Assembly: GCF_002068095.1 (NCBI RefSeq)
Contig: NZ_LWIG01000007.1
Location: forward strand, 314,820 to 378,819
Direction: 5' to 3'
DNA: 64,000 nt
DNA from: Bradyrhizobium sacchari
GTDB taxonomy: Bacteria; Pseudomonadota; Alphaproteobacteria; Rhizobiales; Xanthobacteraceae
Of the stretch, positions 55,434-64,000 are shown one piece after another. Below the pieces are notes generated by a model, which was not told where the DNA came from, searched no databases, and worked only from the letters and a program-made list of their open reading frames with translations. Each line of letters starts with the position of its first letter. Position 1 is the stretch's first letter. Position numbers and translations under genes: made by a program.

Positions 55434-56307
55434 TCATACCGTGACCGGCGCCTTCCATCGCATGAAGCGCCGCTCCAGCGCTTCGAGAAGGGCATTGAAG
55501 GTGAGCCCGATGACGGTGATGGCAAGGATGCCGAAATACATCTGCGGGATCAGGAAGCTGTAACCGGCTGTTGATGATGAGATGGCCGAGGCCAGCCTTC
55601 GCGCCGACCATCACACAACCAGAACCAACATCGCGGACGCGCCGGCGAGACGAATACCGACGAAGATGGTCGGAAGCGCGGCCGGAAGCATAACCTTGCG
55701 GAACAATTGCTGCGGCGTAGCCCCCCGTAGTCCGCGCCGACACTTGATAAGGAGCGGATCAACTTGTTTCACCGCAGCGACCGTATTGAGCAGGAGCGGC
55801 CAGGCGCCGCTATACATCACCATGGTGATCTTCGATAGCTCGCCGATACCGAGCAAGAGGATGAACCAGCAGCAGCGCCAGCGGCGCAGTATTGCGGCAG
55901 ATCTCGATGAATTGGTTCAAGAGATTGCCGAGCCGCGCATACCAGCCAACAACAAGGCTGAGCGGAACGATCAACGCAACCGAGATCAGAAGCCCGCTCA
56001 GGGCGCGCAACAGCCTCGCAGAGACGTCGTCATAGAGTTCGCCGGTCTGCGCAAACTGCCAGCCGGCCGCGATCACCTCCGAGAACAGCGGCAGGAACAC
56101 CGGATCGATCAGCCCGGACCTGGAGCCGCCTCCCACAGGAGCAACAGGGCATTCAGCAGCAGCTAGCGTTGTCCCAAGTCAGCTAACCACCGATTTTGCG
56201 GAACGGACCCGGTTCAGGAACGGCAACGGCTGCCCCACTTGGCCGGCGAGTCCCCCGCGCCGCCCGTGCGCAAGCTCCAGCAGCGACAACATTTCCAGAC
56301 TAGACAT
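55434..56307 (-). pseudogene. ABC transporter permease (sulfonate/taurine type), frameshifted
   Basis: MSSLEMLSLLELAHG starts in the overlap with the ATPase stop; later pieces are LIDPVFLPLFSEVIAAGWQF, RLLRALSGLLISVALIVPLS, IGELSKITMVMYSGAWPLLL, ALPTIFVGIRLAGASAMLVL and GAKAGLGHLIINSR, ending KAPVTV at the stop. They lie in at least three frames. The order matches SsuC/TauC-type permeases (EAA loop LRGATPQQLFRKVMLPAALP). Confidence 0.75.
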
Positions 56308-56560
56308 GAGCAACCTCCTTCACTTCGCGCTCAACGCGCCTTGCGCCGACGCTGTCCGTCAACTGCCCCTGCTGTGCCTTCTGGACCTCCTCGCAGAGCA
56401 GGCTCCAGACCTCATGCTGGATGTGCCCGAACTTCGGCAGCGAACGCACATCCTCGTCCTCGCTGCCGAGCACTTCGGGGACATCGACGATCTGCTTGAT
56501 CCGCCCCGGACGCGATGTCATCGCGGCGAACCTCAAGAAGTTGCTACAGTGAGGTGGATA
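56300..56560 (-). pseudogene. ABC transporter ATPase, C-terminal fragment
   Basis: Last ~80 codons: TSRPGRIKQIVDVPEVLGSE ... GHIQHEVWSLLCEEVQKAQ, the C-terminus of sulfonate/taurine/nitrate-type ATPases. Walker A, signature and Walker B are missing; the sequence before about 56550 is unrelated. It overlaps the permease start by eight bases as in intact operons. Confidence 0.65.
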
Positions 56561-57017
56561 TTTAATCGCTTTTCGGAGGCGGCCCGGGCGCGTAACTCTA
56601 TAACCTGCTTTAAAACCGCCGACGCTCTTGTCCGTGCGGTCACCCGGAAGGTGACCAAGGCAAACCGTGCTTCCCGAGCCATGCCAGGGCCGCTGAGCAA
56701 GCGACCGAAAGTAGGCCGGCCCAAAACCAAGAGCGGCCACGCGCGGCACTAATCGAACGCAGGTAAAGGAACGCTCCGACCGAGGAGTAGACCGTAGTTC
56801 CTACGGAAATCCCCATTGAGCTTCGCGATTTTTGACAGCTCGGAACAGCCTTCGGCTGCCATGATGCCGGTTCTCTCTCAACACAGTTAGAGCCAGCACC
56901 TTATGAACCACTGTTTTGCCCGACGGTGCAAGAGGCCAATTTGCTCAACTGCGGCGATGGGATAGCTTCGGGGGAGGTGCGCAGTTTGGGGGCTGGTCGC
57001 ATCTCAGGAGGAAGCCG
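56561..57017. other. gap without a supported gene
   Basis: A Lys/Arg-rich plus-strand frame ends at 56752 (RPKVGRPKTKSGHARH) but lacks a start and a family. The DUF3085 promoter should lie near 56900-57000. Confidence 0.35.
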
Positions 57018-57428
57018 ATGCAATCCCTTATTTTTGATGCTCCCGACGTGCGTCGCGTTGTCGAGCACTCCATCGCTTCCGAAGAGCAGCAATCGAAGAT
57101 GGTCCGAGACGAGCGCACAGGCGAGCTAGTTAAGGAAGAGGTCAACGTGCCCTCTGTGCTGCTGGCGCGAGATCACGGGGTCTACCTTATGTCCAATGGG
57201 CTGCCACGCGACATAGTTAGCGATGCCCGTTCCTTCGCTGCCTATGCATGGGGTTGTGACCCTTTTCGTGATCCGGACTGGCGCGATAAGGCCCGGATGC
57301 TTGCCGGAGATGATGATTTTTCTATAGCTCTGCCTTGGGCTCACGATCTGAAGGCGCTCATTGATGCCGGCGCCCGTACTGTGGTGCTGAACTTCAAAGA
57401 CGGATGTGTTGAGATAGCCGAAGGCTAA
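57018..57428 (+). CDS. DUF3085 domain protein
   Basis: 136 residues from ATG 57018 (CAGGAGGAAG 4-13 bases before). VRRVVEHSIASEEQQSKMVR, VPSVLLARDHGVYLMSNGLP, SFAAYAWGCDPFRDPDWRDK, LPWAHDLKALIDAGARTVVL: the DUF3085 layout, common on rhizobial plasmids and islands. Function unknown. Confidence 0.75.
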   Translation: MQSLIFDAPDVRRVVEHSIASEEQQSKMVRDERTGELVKEEVNVPSVLLARDHGVYLMSNGLPRDIVSDARSFAAYAWGCDPFRDPDWRDKARMLAGDDDFSIALPWAHDLKALIDAGARTVVLNFKDGCVEIAEG

Positions 57429-57476
57429 CCTCTCTCGTGCGGTTAGGGTGGGCGCGGTTATGCGTAGAAACCTAAA

Positions 57477-57518
57477 GGCCGCACCCGAGGGATCCTGACG
57501 GAAACCTTAGGTGCGGCC
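57477..57518. terminator. hairpin between convergent genes
   Basis: GGCCGCACC (57477-57485) and GGTGCGGCC (57510-57518) form a 9-bp perfect stem with a 24-base loop between the DUF3085 gene and the convergent gene at 57548. Likely a shared terminator; no T-run. Confidence 0.45.
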
Positions 57519-57547
57519 GTTGTCTCAACTACTGAAGGCAACTTCGG

Positions 57548-58087
57548 TTAAGCATGCTTTTTGTCAGAGGGGTGGTTGAGGCCCGTACCCAAGTTGATGG
57601 ACTCCGTTAAGCGGACTAGCGCTTCTTGAACGGGCTCCGAGAGCATATTTGCCGGAGCTTCAGGCCCCTTCTGGCCGAAGGTTGTCGGATGCCAGGTGGC
57701 TTTCCACTCCTGGGATTCGTTATCCGACCAAGGCAGAAAGAGTATGGCCTGCGCGCCCCACGCATCGTCCAGCCTAGCCATGTCCTTTGTAGAGATATGG
57801 ACGCCGACAAGAAGCCCTTGGGCAGCAGTAGGCCGAAAGGTCTGGGGGCTTTCAAACACCATGGTAATGCCCTCGACGAGGGTAACTGACTGCCCCTTCG
57901 TCAGCGGCTTGGCTACGCCTGCCCCGAGAAATTCACCAACGATGCTATGCTCCCAGCCCCCTTTTTTCGGTACAATCAAGGTTACGCGTGTGATGCCCTT
58001 TTCCTTGGCGAGCTTCACGATGCCAGCGAAGGCTGTGCGAACCTGGGTAGCGTTTCGTTCAACTATGTATCGATCAATGGATGCCAC
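57548..58087 (-). CDS. hypothetical protein
   Basis: 179 residues: YIVERNATQVRTAFAGIVKL, AKEKGITRVTLIVPKKGGWE, GVAKPLTKGQSVTLVEGITM, AQAILFLPWSDNESQEWKAT. Alternating strands and helices resembling a Rossmann-like fold, no motif I can name. Intact, good codon usage. Divergent from the Fic pair. Confidence 0.6.
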   Translation of the reverse strand: MASIDRYIVERNATQVRTAFAGIVKLAKEKGITRVTLIVPKKGGWEHSIVGEFLGAGVAKPLTKGQSVTLVEGITMVFESPQTFRPTAAQGLLVGVHISTKDMARLDDAWGAQAILFLPWSDNESQEWKATWHPTTFGQKGPEAPANMLSEPVQEALVRLTESINLGTGLNHPSDKKHA

Positions 58088-58320
58088 TTGATCACTCGCT
58101 GTATGCGCTCAAGCCTTATCGGTGAGTTGGTGGTTCCGACACTAGAGCGGCATCTTTGGTCGGCCTAGTCGGTTGGCTTATCAGAACGGTGCAGAACTCC
58201 GCGGGATCACCGCAGGCGGGACGTGACCATAAAACTACGCAAAATAGGGTCCTGCAACTTACTGATTTCACGAGCCTATTCGTTAATGGAATCTCAGTCA
58301 AAGGATGCTATATTATTGAC

Positions 58321-58563
58321 ATGGACAAGGTAACCACCTCCTCGACCGCAGAGCACATTCGGACCCTCGCCCGCACGTTCCACGTGTCCTATTCGGAGGG
58401 TCCAAACGACCGCCTGGCTCATCATATCTCGCGTCTGGCCGGGGATACGGTCGAGCTCGATGAGATTGAGCAGCTGCTCATTGGCCTGGTGCGCGCGGAG
58501 CGGATTACACGCCCGGAAATGATTCTGCTTCAGGCTGCCTATTTGCGTGAAGCCAAGCCGTGA
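58321..58563 (+). CDS. small partner (putative antitoxin) of the Fic toxin
   Basis: 80 residues from ATG 58321. SAEHIRTLARTFHVSY-type helices, LAHHISRLAGDTVELDEIEQ, RITRPEMILLQAAYLREA. All helical. Its end overlaps the Fic start (GTGA), the usual arrangement of antitoxin and toxin, but the canonical (S/T)xxxE(G/N) inhibitory motif is not clear. Antitoxin role is inferred from position. Confidence 0.6.
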   Translation: MDKVTTSSTAEHIRTLARTFHVSYSEGPNDRLAHHISRLAGDTVELDEIEQLLIGLVRAERITRPEMILLQAAYLREAKP

Positions 58564-59291
58564 TCTTCGATCCGTTCGGCGACTTCGAAACGTGCGGATA
58601 CCTACGGAACCTTGCTCTCGAGAAAGATCCTGTGATTGTGAAGAGGCTCGAACATGCCTCCTTCACGACTGGCATTGATGACGCATTCGCGCCCCTCCAG
58701 AAAAAGAAGACCCTGACCTACGCGGACGTTCTAAGCACTCACAAGATGCTTTTTGAGGCCATGTACCCGTGGGCCGGCCAAGATCGTGCGACGACGGCAC
58801 CGGATATCGCCGTAAGCCGGGGCGGTGTTTTGTTCGCCCATCCCAAATACATTCAAAACGCGATCGAGCATGCTTTGAAGCTCGGCAACGATCCGAAGAT
58901 CATGCGTGAAAAGCCTGGAGAGGTGATGGGGTATCTCGCCCACGGCCATCCGTTTCTGGACGGCAACGGGCGGACGATCATGGTCATTCACTCAGTCTTG
59001 GCACAACGCGCCGGCTTCAGCATCGATTGGGCTTCGACCGACAAGACCGAATACCTCCAAACACTCACGAAAGAGCTCCACGATCCGGGCAAGGGCATCC
59101 TCGACAAATACGTTGAGCCGTACATTCGTCCTGCCGTCGCGGATCTTAAAGAGCACATAGCGGCGACCAAAGGCCTTGATGGCGGTACCGGTGATGCCGA
59201 TACCATTCGCGGGAGCAACAACGATCCGGCCGTCCAAGCAGAATACAAGCAGCAACAGCTTAAGCGTGACGAGCCGGGCAAGGACGCTTAG
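58560..59291 (+). CDS. Fic/DOC-family toxin
   Basis: 243 residues from GTG 58560. Fic_N-like segment (TYADVLSTHKMLFEAMYPWA), flap region around GGVLFAHPKY, and the Fic loop HPFLDGNGRTIMV at 130-142: His 130, Asp and first Arg are present, but the second Arg of HPFxxGNGRxxR is Met. C-terminal helix GILDKYVEPYIRPAVADLKE. AMP transfer may therefore be weak or changed (another nucleotide or substrate). A possible toxin with its helical partner upstream. Confidence 0.82.
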   Translation: MIFDPFGDFETCGYLRNLALEKDPVIVKRLEHASFTTGIDDAFAPLQKKKTLTYADVLSTHKMLFEAMYPWAGQDRATTAPDIAVSRGGVLFAHPKYIQNAIEHALKLGNDPKIMREKPGEVMGYLAHGHPFLDGNGRTIMVIHSVLAQRAGFSIDWASTDKTEYLQTLTKELHDPGKGILDKYVEPYIRPAVADLKEHIAATKGLDGGTGDADTIRGSNNDPAVQAEYKQQQLKRDEPGKDA

Positions 59292-59448
59292 ACACTACGC
59301 ACTGGTCAAACCTGGCGCGGGTATCGTGCGTGCCGCGTCCTTCGAGAAAAGCCGACAGCGGCGGACTGGGTCCCATTCTACCGACAATACTCCAAAGACC
59401 ATTACTTCCTATATTCTTTAGGCCAAACGGCATTGATTCCTTGATGGC

Positions 59449-62400
59449 ATGTTCGAGATCACAGGCGATCACATTGCAGAACTAACCGACGAAGACCTAC
59501 GCGGGCTTATCGGTATGCTGTGCGAGGCCGAAATGCGCCGTCGGGGACTTCCTGTCTCTGCGGTCACGTGGGGCGGCGATCAGAACGCCAAGGATGGTGG
59601 GCTCGATGTTCGCGTGGCGCTTCCTGCTACCGCCGTCATCGACGGGTTTATCCCAAAACCGTCAACGGGATTCCAGGTCAAGAAGTCCGACATGCCGAGG
59701 GGAGCCGTCATCGAGGAGATGAAGCCCAAGGGCGTGATACGGTCGTCCATCGCCGCGTTGGCCGAAGAGTCCGGCGCCTACGTCATGGTGAGCGCCGACG
59801 GTTCGACCACGGACACAGCCTTGAAAGACCGGCGCGAGGCGATGGCCGACGCGATGCAGGGCGTACCGCAAGCGGACAAGCTCACCTTGGACTTTCTGGA
59901 CCGGGGGCGTGTCGCAACATGGGTGCGCGATCATGCGGGTATCATCCCATGGGTCCGCAAGAGGATAGGAAAGGCCATTCCGGGATGGCACCCTTATGGT
60001 GCCTGGTCCCACGCGCCGGATGCCAACAACCCCGATTATCTCGCGGACGATGCGGCAAGGATAAGAACCGGAACTCGGGACGAAGGCGACGGGTTCTCGG
60101 CTATTGATGGCATCAACCGCATTCGCGACGCTCTTCGAACCCCCGGCCGGGTCGCTCGCCTCGTTGGCCTGTCCGGCGTTGGCAAGACCCGACTGCTGGA
60201 AGCGTTGTTCGACGAGAAGATTGGAGCGAATGCACTCGATCCGGCGCTCGCCGCCTATACCGACGCTGCCGATACGCCTGACCCGCAACCGCCAAGCCTT
60301 GTGGCCAATCTGCTGGCCGAACAGCGACGGATGATTCTCGTGATCGACAACTGCCCGGCGGATCTGCACCGGAAGCTGTCCGAGATGGTCCGCGTTTCCG
60401 GCAGCACGCTGAGTGTGATTACGGTCGAGTACGATATTCGCGAGGACCAGCCGGAAGGGACCGACGTTTTCTCACTGGAGGCCTCTTCCAATAACCTCAT
60501 TGAAAAGCTCGTTGCTCGCCGCTTCCCTCAATTGTCGCAGGTCGATACCCAAACCATCGCGGAGTTTTCCGGCGGCAACGCACGCATCGCTATCGCCCTT
60601 GCCGGCACCGTCGAGAAAAACGAGACGATAGCGGGGCTGAGCGATGCGAATTTGTTGGTCCGGCTGATTCAACAGCGTCACCCGCCGGATGAATCCCTCC
60701 TTCTGATCGCCCAGGCATGCTCGCTCGTCTATTCCTTTCAGGGGCATGACTTGGAAGGCGAGAACGCGGAGTTGCCAATCCTGGGCGAGCTTATCGGCAA
60801 GACGGCCGACCAGATGCATATGGGGGTCGCCGAGTTGCGTCGCCGGGATCTCCTCCAACAACGCGGCGTGTGGCGCGCGGTGCTGCCACATGCCATCGCC
60901 AATCGGCTGGCTCCGATGGCGCTCCAGAACATCCATCCTCAAAGGATCGAAACAGCGATCATCAACGGTAAGTCTGAGCGGTTGCTTCGTTCCTTTTCCC
61001 GGCGGCTTGGTTATCTGGACACCAGCAAGGAAGCGCGTGCCATTGTAGCAGCGTGGCTCGGGCCAGGAGGTCTTCTGCATGATATTCTGAACCTTTCAGA
61101 AGTCGGCAAAGCCATCTTCCACAATGTTGCGCCTGTAATGCCGGAAGCCGTACTCGCTGGTCTCGAACGCGCAATCGCAAGGGCCGATGAGTCAACATTG
61201 GAGCGTTCCAACCATTTCATTAGCCTGATCCGCTCACTTGCCTTCGAGCCGGAATTTTTCGAGCGCGCCACTGCCCTTCTGCTTCGCTTCTACGCAATCG
61301 AAACCGATCGCAATGTGGACGACGAAGCCGGCAGGGTCATCATATCGTTTTGCCATATCTATCTGTCTGGCACCCATGCCACCGTTCAACAGCGATTGGC
61401 TCTCATCGAAAAGCTTCTGCGCTCATCGGAGCCAAAGCAGCAAGCTCTGGGCGCGCAAGCAATGGAGGCAATGTTCGAGACCGATCATTTTACGTCGAGC
61501 TATCTCTTTGAATTTGGCACGCGGTCGCGGGATCACGGCTACTATCCCAAGAGCGACGCAGATATCGTCGATTGGTTTGGCTCCGCCCTGAAGCTCTCGG
61601 AAGCTATAGCTGCCACTAACTTACCTATCGCCGAACAGGTAAAGAAGGCCGTCGCAGGCGGGTTTCGTGGCCTATGGGCTAACGCGCAACTCAGCGATGA
61701 ACTCGATAGGATGGCTCGGGCCTTCGCGGGCAACGGCTTCTGGCGGGACGGCTGGATTGCTGCTCGTCAAACACGGGCCTACGAGGCGAAAACCCTATCG
61801 CCCGAGTCCCATGCGAAGCTCAGGGCGGTCGAGGAATTCCTGCGCCCCAAGGACCTTGTTGCCAAAGTGCGCGGCATCGTGCTGGAAGCCAAGGGCGGCG
61901 GTCTCGGCTACGACGAGATGGATGACGCGGAAGACCTCGACACTTACGATTTCGAGGCCGCCGAAAAGCGGACGGCCGCGTCGATTGAGCAGCTTGGCAG
62001 GGATATGGCTGCCGACACCGACTCTTTTCAGGAGATGTTGCCCGAGCTGCTGAGCAGCGGCGGCGGCCGCCTCTTTCCCTTCGGGGCAGCGCTTGCAAAG
62101 GGAGGAGAGCAACCTCGCGCCGTCTGGGATGCGCTCTTGGGGCAGCTTGCCACCAGTCCAGACAACAATCCGGTCATCATGGGCGGATTCCTGAGCGGCT
62201 TGCAGACAGCCAATCCTGCCGAAGTTGACGCGATGCTGGACGATGCGGTGAAGAATCCGGCCCTCTCTACCTGGTTTCCCTATTTGCAAGCGTCGGTAGT
62301 GATTGACGATAAGGGACTTGCGCGCATTCATCGCTCCCTCGAACTCGGTCTCTCGCCGATCGAACGATATTCGCATCTTGCATGGGGCCGAGCATCCGAC

Positions 62401-63261
62401 CTCCTTCCGGGCCCAGCATTCCGCGATCTGGTCATGGCCATCTGTGCGAAAGGTGGCATCGATGCAGCTTTGCATCTGGTTTCGATGCGCCTCGTCTCTG
62501 ACAAGGTGCAGAAGCGCGCGCCGCTGCCTGAAACGCTGGAGGCAGGCCGCAGCGTGCTGGCCGCCTTCGAACTTGGCACTTCAAAGCGCCAAATACAGCG
62601 CGAAGATCACGAACTGGGCTCGCTCGCCCAGGTTTGCCTTGTTGGCGTCGAAGACGAACCGGTTGCTCGAAGGCTGGTTCGCATGCTCAAGGAGGCATCC
62701 GCCGACTATAGGCTGAACGCCCATGACTATGACGATTTGGTCAAGGGCTTGTTTGCCGTCCAGCCCGCCGCTGCGCTCGACGAAATGTTTACCGGCGACG
62801 ACGCATCGGTAAAGATCGGCGTTCGCTTCGTCGAAACGCTCACACGGCGGCGGGCGAGTCCGCTCGACGGCGTGCCGCCGCCTACTCTGATTGCCTGGTG
62901 CAACACTGATCCGGAGAGCCGCTATTTAATCGCGGCCACCGCCGGCTCGCTCTTCAAGAAAGATAACAACGGCGCTCCTTTGCACTGGACGGTGCTTGCT
63001 CCCTTGCTGTTGCAAAGCGCACCAGACCCGACAACCATGCTTTCCGTTTTCGTCAAGCGGCTGTACCCCAATAGCTGGGGAGGTTCCTGGGCAACGGAGA
63101 TGGAAGGCCGCGTCAGGCTTTTGGATCAGCTTGATGTTAGGGACAACACCGACCTAAAAGCGGCAAGAAAGGACGTGCTGGATCGCCTGAGGTTTCAGAT
63201 CGAGGAGGCCCGGGTGAGGGAGGCTGCAGAAGACAAGCAGCGTAACGCACGCTTCGAGTAG
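59449..63261 (+). CDS. Avs-like protein: nuclease-like N-terminus, STAND NTPase, long helical C-terminus
   Basis: 1270 residues, intact, in good codon usage. Residues ~20-85 carry a PD-(D/E)XK-type core: E28, DGGLDVRV (Asp 49/53) and FQVKKSD (Gln 76, Lys 78), as in Mrr/Cap4-type effectors of Avs systems. Residues ~215-450 are the NTPase: Walker A GLSGVGKT at 240-247 and Walker B ILVIDN at 296-301, then VITVEYDIREDQ and FSGGNARIAIALAG. Residues 450-1270 are a solenoid of helices (AELRRRDLLQQRGVWRAVLP, GFLSGLQTANPAEVDAMLDD) that could bind a phage protein. Single-gene; no partner protein. Sensor target unknown. Confidence 0.72.
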   Translation: MFEITGDHIAELTDEDLRGLIGMLCEAEMRRRGLPVSAVTWGGDQNAKDGGLDVRVALPATAVIDGFIPKPSTGFQVKKSDMPRGAVIEEMKPKGVIRSSIAALAEESGAYVMVSADGSTTDTALKDRREAMADAMQGVPQADKLTLDFLDRGRVATWVRDHAGIIPWVRKRIGKAIPGWHPYGAWSHAPDANNPDYLADDAARIRTGTRDEGDGFSAIDGINRIRDALRTPGRVARLVGLSGVGKTRLLEALFDEKIGANALDPALAAYTDAADTPDPQPPSLVANLLAEQRRMILVIDNCPADLHRKLSEMVRVSGSTLSVITVEYDIREDQPEGTDVFSLEASSNNLIEKLVARRFPQLSQVDTQTIAEFSGGNARIAIALAGTVEKNETIAGLSDANLLVRLIQQRHPPDESLLLIAQACSLVYSFQGHDLEGENAELPILGELIGKTADQMHMGVAELRRRDLLQQRGVWRAVLPHAIANRLAPMALQNIHPQRIETAIINGKSERLLRSFSRRLGYLDTSKEARAIVAAWLGPGGLLHDILNLSEVGKAIFHNVAPVMPEAVLAGLERAIARADESTLERSNHFISLIRSLAFEPEFFERATALLLRFYAIETDRNVDDEAGRVIISFCHIYLSGTHATVQQRLALIEKLLRSSEPKQQALGAQAMEAMFETDHFTSSYLFEFGTRSRDHGYYPKSDADIVDWFGSALKLSEAIAATNLPIAEQVKKAVAGGFRGLWANAQLSDELDRMARAFAGNGFWRDGWIAARQTRAYEAKTLSPESHAKLRAVEEFLRPKDLVAKVRGIVLEAKGGGLGYDEMDDAEDLDTYDFEAAEKRTAASIEQLGRDMAADTDSFQEMLPELLSSGGGRLFPFGAALAKGGEQPRAVWDALLGQLATSPDNNPVIMGGFLSGLQTANPAEVDAMLDDAVKNPALSTWFPYLQASVVIDDKGLARIHRSLELGLSPIERYSHLAWGRASDLLPGPAFRDLVMAICAKGGIDAALHLVSMRLVSDKVQKRAPLPETLEAGRSVLAAFELGTSKRQIQREDHELGSLAQVCLVGVEDEPVARRLVRMLKEASADYRLNAHDYDDLVKGLFAVQPAAALDEMFTGDDASVKIGVRFVETLTRRRASPLDGVPPPTLIAWCNTDPESRYLIAATAGSLFKKDNNGAPLHWTVLAPLLLQSAPDPTTMLSVFVKRLYPNSWGGSWATEMEGRVRLLDQLDVRDNTDLKAARKDVLDRLRFQIEEARVREAAEDKQRNARFE

Positions 63262-63287
63262 GTTGGCACGCTGTTCGCGGGACGCGA

Positions 63288-63395
63288 TTAAGCCATACCG
63301 GCCGTTCCAGTGGCAGCCCGCTGCGTATCGCGGCCCATCACCCGTAGCACCTTGTTCAGTGTGTTGTCAGAGATTGGCACGCCATCGTCATTGGA
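63288..63395 (-). pseudogene. C-terminal remnant of a P4-type integrase
   Basis: Minus-strand GVPISDNTLNKVLRVMGRDT then QRAATGTAGMA and a stop at 63288. The first part matches the SDNTLNxxLRRMG segment of P4-like integrases just before the HGFR motif, which is lost. Only ~32 codons survive. Nothing else in 63396-63750 except a T-arm-like CGGGGTTCGATTCCCC at 63459. Confidence 0.45.
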
Positions 63396-63750
63396 CGTGC
63401 AGCAGATCGCGGATCAGGCGGAGCTCGTCCGGCCCGAAGGGATTTCGAGTCAGAGCCGGGGTTCGATTCCCCCCGCGGCGATTGTGGAGACCGAACGGCA
63501 TGGAAGTCCCTGCTGCGGGGGAGCGCGCTGTTTTAGTTTTTCGGCTAATACCGCTAGGAGCCTGTTGGTATTTCTGTTGGTATCGGCAGCAATCGGCAAT
63601 GAAAATTGCTTCAAATTCAAATGGTTATGGCGCTAGGCAATTATCGGCGGCCTCGGCATTCTTCGACTCGAGTTCATCACTTAGAAGTCCTCCGTAGGAT
63701 TCTTTCTCTCTGCTGGCCGGGGTGCGAACGCGCAGCAGGACGCGGAACGA

Positions 63751-64000
63751 CTACCCGGCGAGCGTTCGCCAGTCCTTGATGACGACGGTAAGAGCAATCA
63801 CCGGCAGGATGATTTGCATCCACGCCTGCAGCATGGGTGGCTCGAAGAGCCAGGGCATATGTTCCTGCGTCTCCGCGGGCAAATACATGCAATATTCGGG
63901 TTGGAACGCATGAAGCCACTCGAACAGAAGGCGGCTTCTCTGAAAGGTATTGCACTCGCCTTTCGGCGCCAGCAGCAGAAAGAACTGCAGACTCAGGAAG
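63751..64000 (-). CDS. C-terminal end of a membrane protein, runs off the window
   Basis: Open from the window edge for 82 codons: FLSLQFFLLLAPKGECNTFQ, RSRLLFEWLHAFQPEYCMYL, MPWLFEPPMLQAWMQIILPV, IALTVVIKDWRTLAG then TAG. Two hydrophobic stretches. The family is not recognisable from this piece. Confidence 0.55.
   Translation of the reverse strand, partial: FLSLQFFLLLAPKGECNTFQRSRLLFEWLHAFQPEYCMYLPAETQEHMPWLFEPPMLQAWMQIILPVIALTVVIKDWRTLAG

Noticed and set aside
59662..60369. 235-residue minus-strand frame
   Set aside because: Antisense of the Avs-like gene, with no start signal and no family.

Overview
The window looks like an accessory (genomic-island) region of a Bradyrhizobium-type alphaproteobacterium. 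This rests on high GC3 codon use, a DUF3551 secreted protein, DUF6894 and other small Bradyrhizobiaceae-type proteins, two small heat-shock genes of which the first has a ROSE-like RNA thermometer leader, and IS66, IS30 and IS1182 elements. No housekeeping operon is visible.

Layout. 0.1-15.5 kb is a defence and toxin-antitoxin district, much of it decayed: a relaxase C-terminal remnant, an AlbA_2/Schlafen-type protein, a nuclease-like unknown, an intact wHTH-nucleotidyltransferase/HEPN pair with a palindromic operator, a broken Thoeris pair (C-terminal SLOG piece of thsA and frameshifted thsB), a GSU2403-type nucleotidyltransferase behind four copies of an 11-bp motif, an AbiE pair with an intact antitoxin and a dead toxin, an intact class II Fic protein, a broken mobile-mystery-protein-B Fic gene, a HEPN protein, and broken HEPN/Toprim and Abi_C genes. 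15.6-17.6 kb is a shredded prophage (terminase small subunit, primase/helicase). At 18.0-19.3 kb a tyrosine integrase ends three bases from the 3' half of a CAT-anticodon tRNA, an attachment site.

20-36.5 kb holds small hypothetical genes, pseudogenes (dinB, a patatin, several zinc-ribbon proteins), an IS66 copy with a perfect 8-bp target duplication, a decayed IS1182-like copy, and a diverged inverted duplication (about 26.4-26.8 against 33.3-33.7 kb). 36.7-38.3 kb is the Hsp20 cluster. 39-40.2 kb is an OLD-ATPase/HEAT-repeat chimera. 40.7-43.7 kb is an intact Hachiman system (hamA, hamB) inserted into the end of a MazG-like gene, followed by an IS30 copy with 32-bp inverted repeats and a 3-bp target duplication.

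45.8-54.9 kb is the most unusual stretch: eight neighbouring genes that all appear to be exported (Tat or Sec signals, one lipoprotein). They encode a caspase-like protease, an alpha/beta hydrolase, an ABC-type periplasmic binding protein, two Gly-rich collagen-like proteins, a HExxH metalloprotease, a trypsin-like protease and a lipoprotein. 55.4-56.6 kb is a broken sulfonate/taurine-type ABC transporter. 57-63.3 kb carries a DUF3085 gene, a Fic toxin with a small partner, and a 1270-residue protein with an N-terminal nuclease-like domain, a STAND-type NTPase and a long helical C-terminus, the architecture of Avs antiviral sensors. The window closes with a P4-type integrase remnant and the C-terminus of a membrane protein.

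Taken together it is a layered defence island with intact systems (Hachiman, Avs-like, MNT-HEPN, Fic) sitting among dead ones. At least fifteen genes are broken by frameshifts or stop codons; several losses (missing domains, internal stops, an in-frame active-site deletion) cannot be explained by single-base assembly errors, though some of the frameshifts could be.
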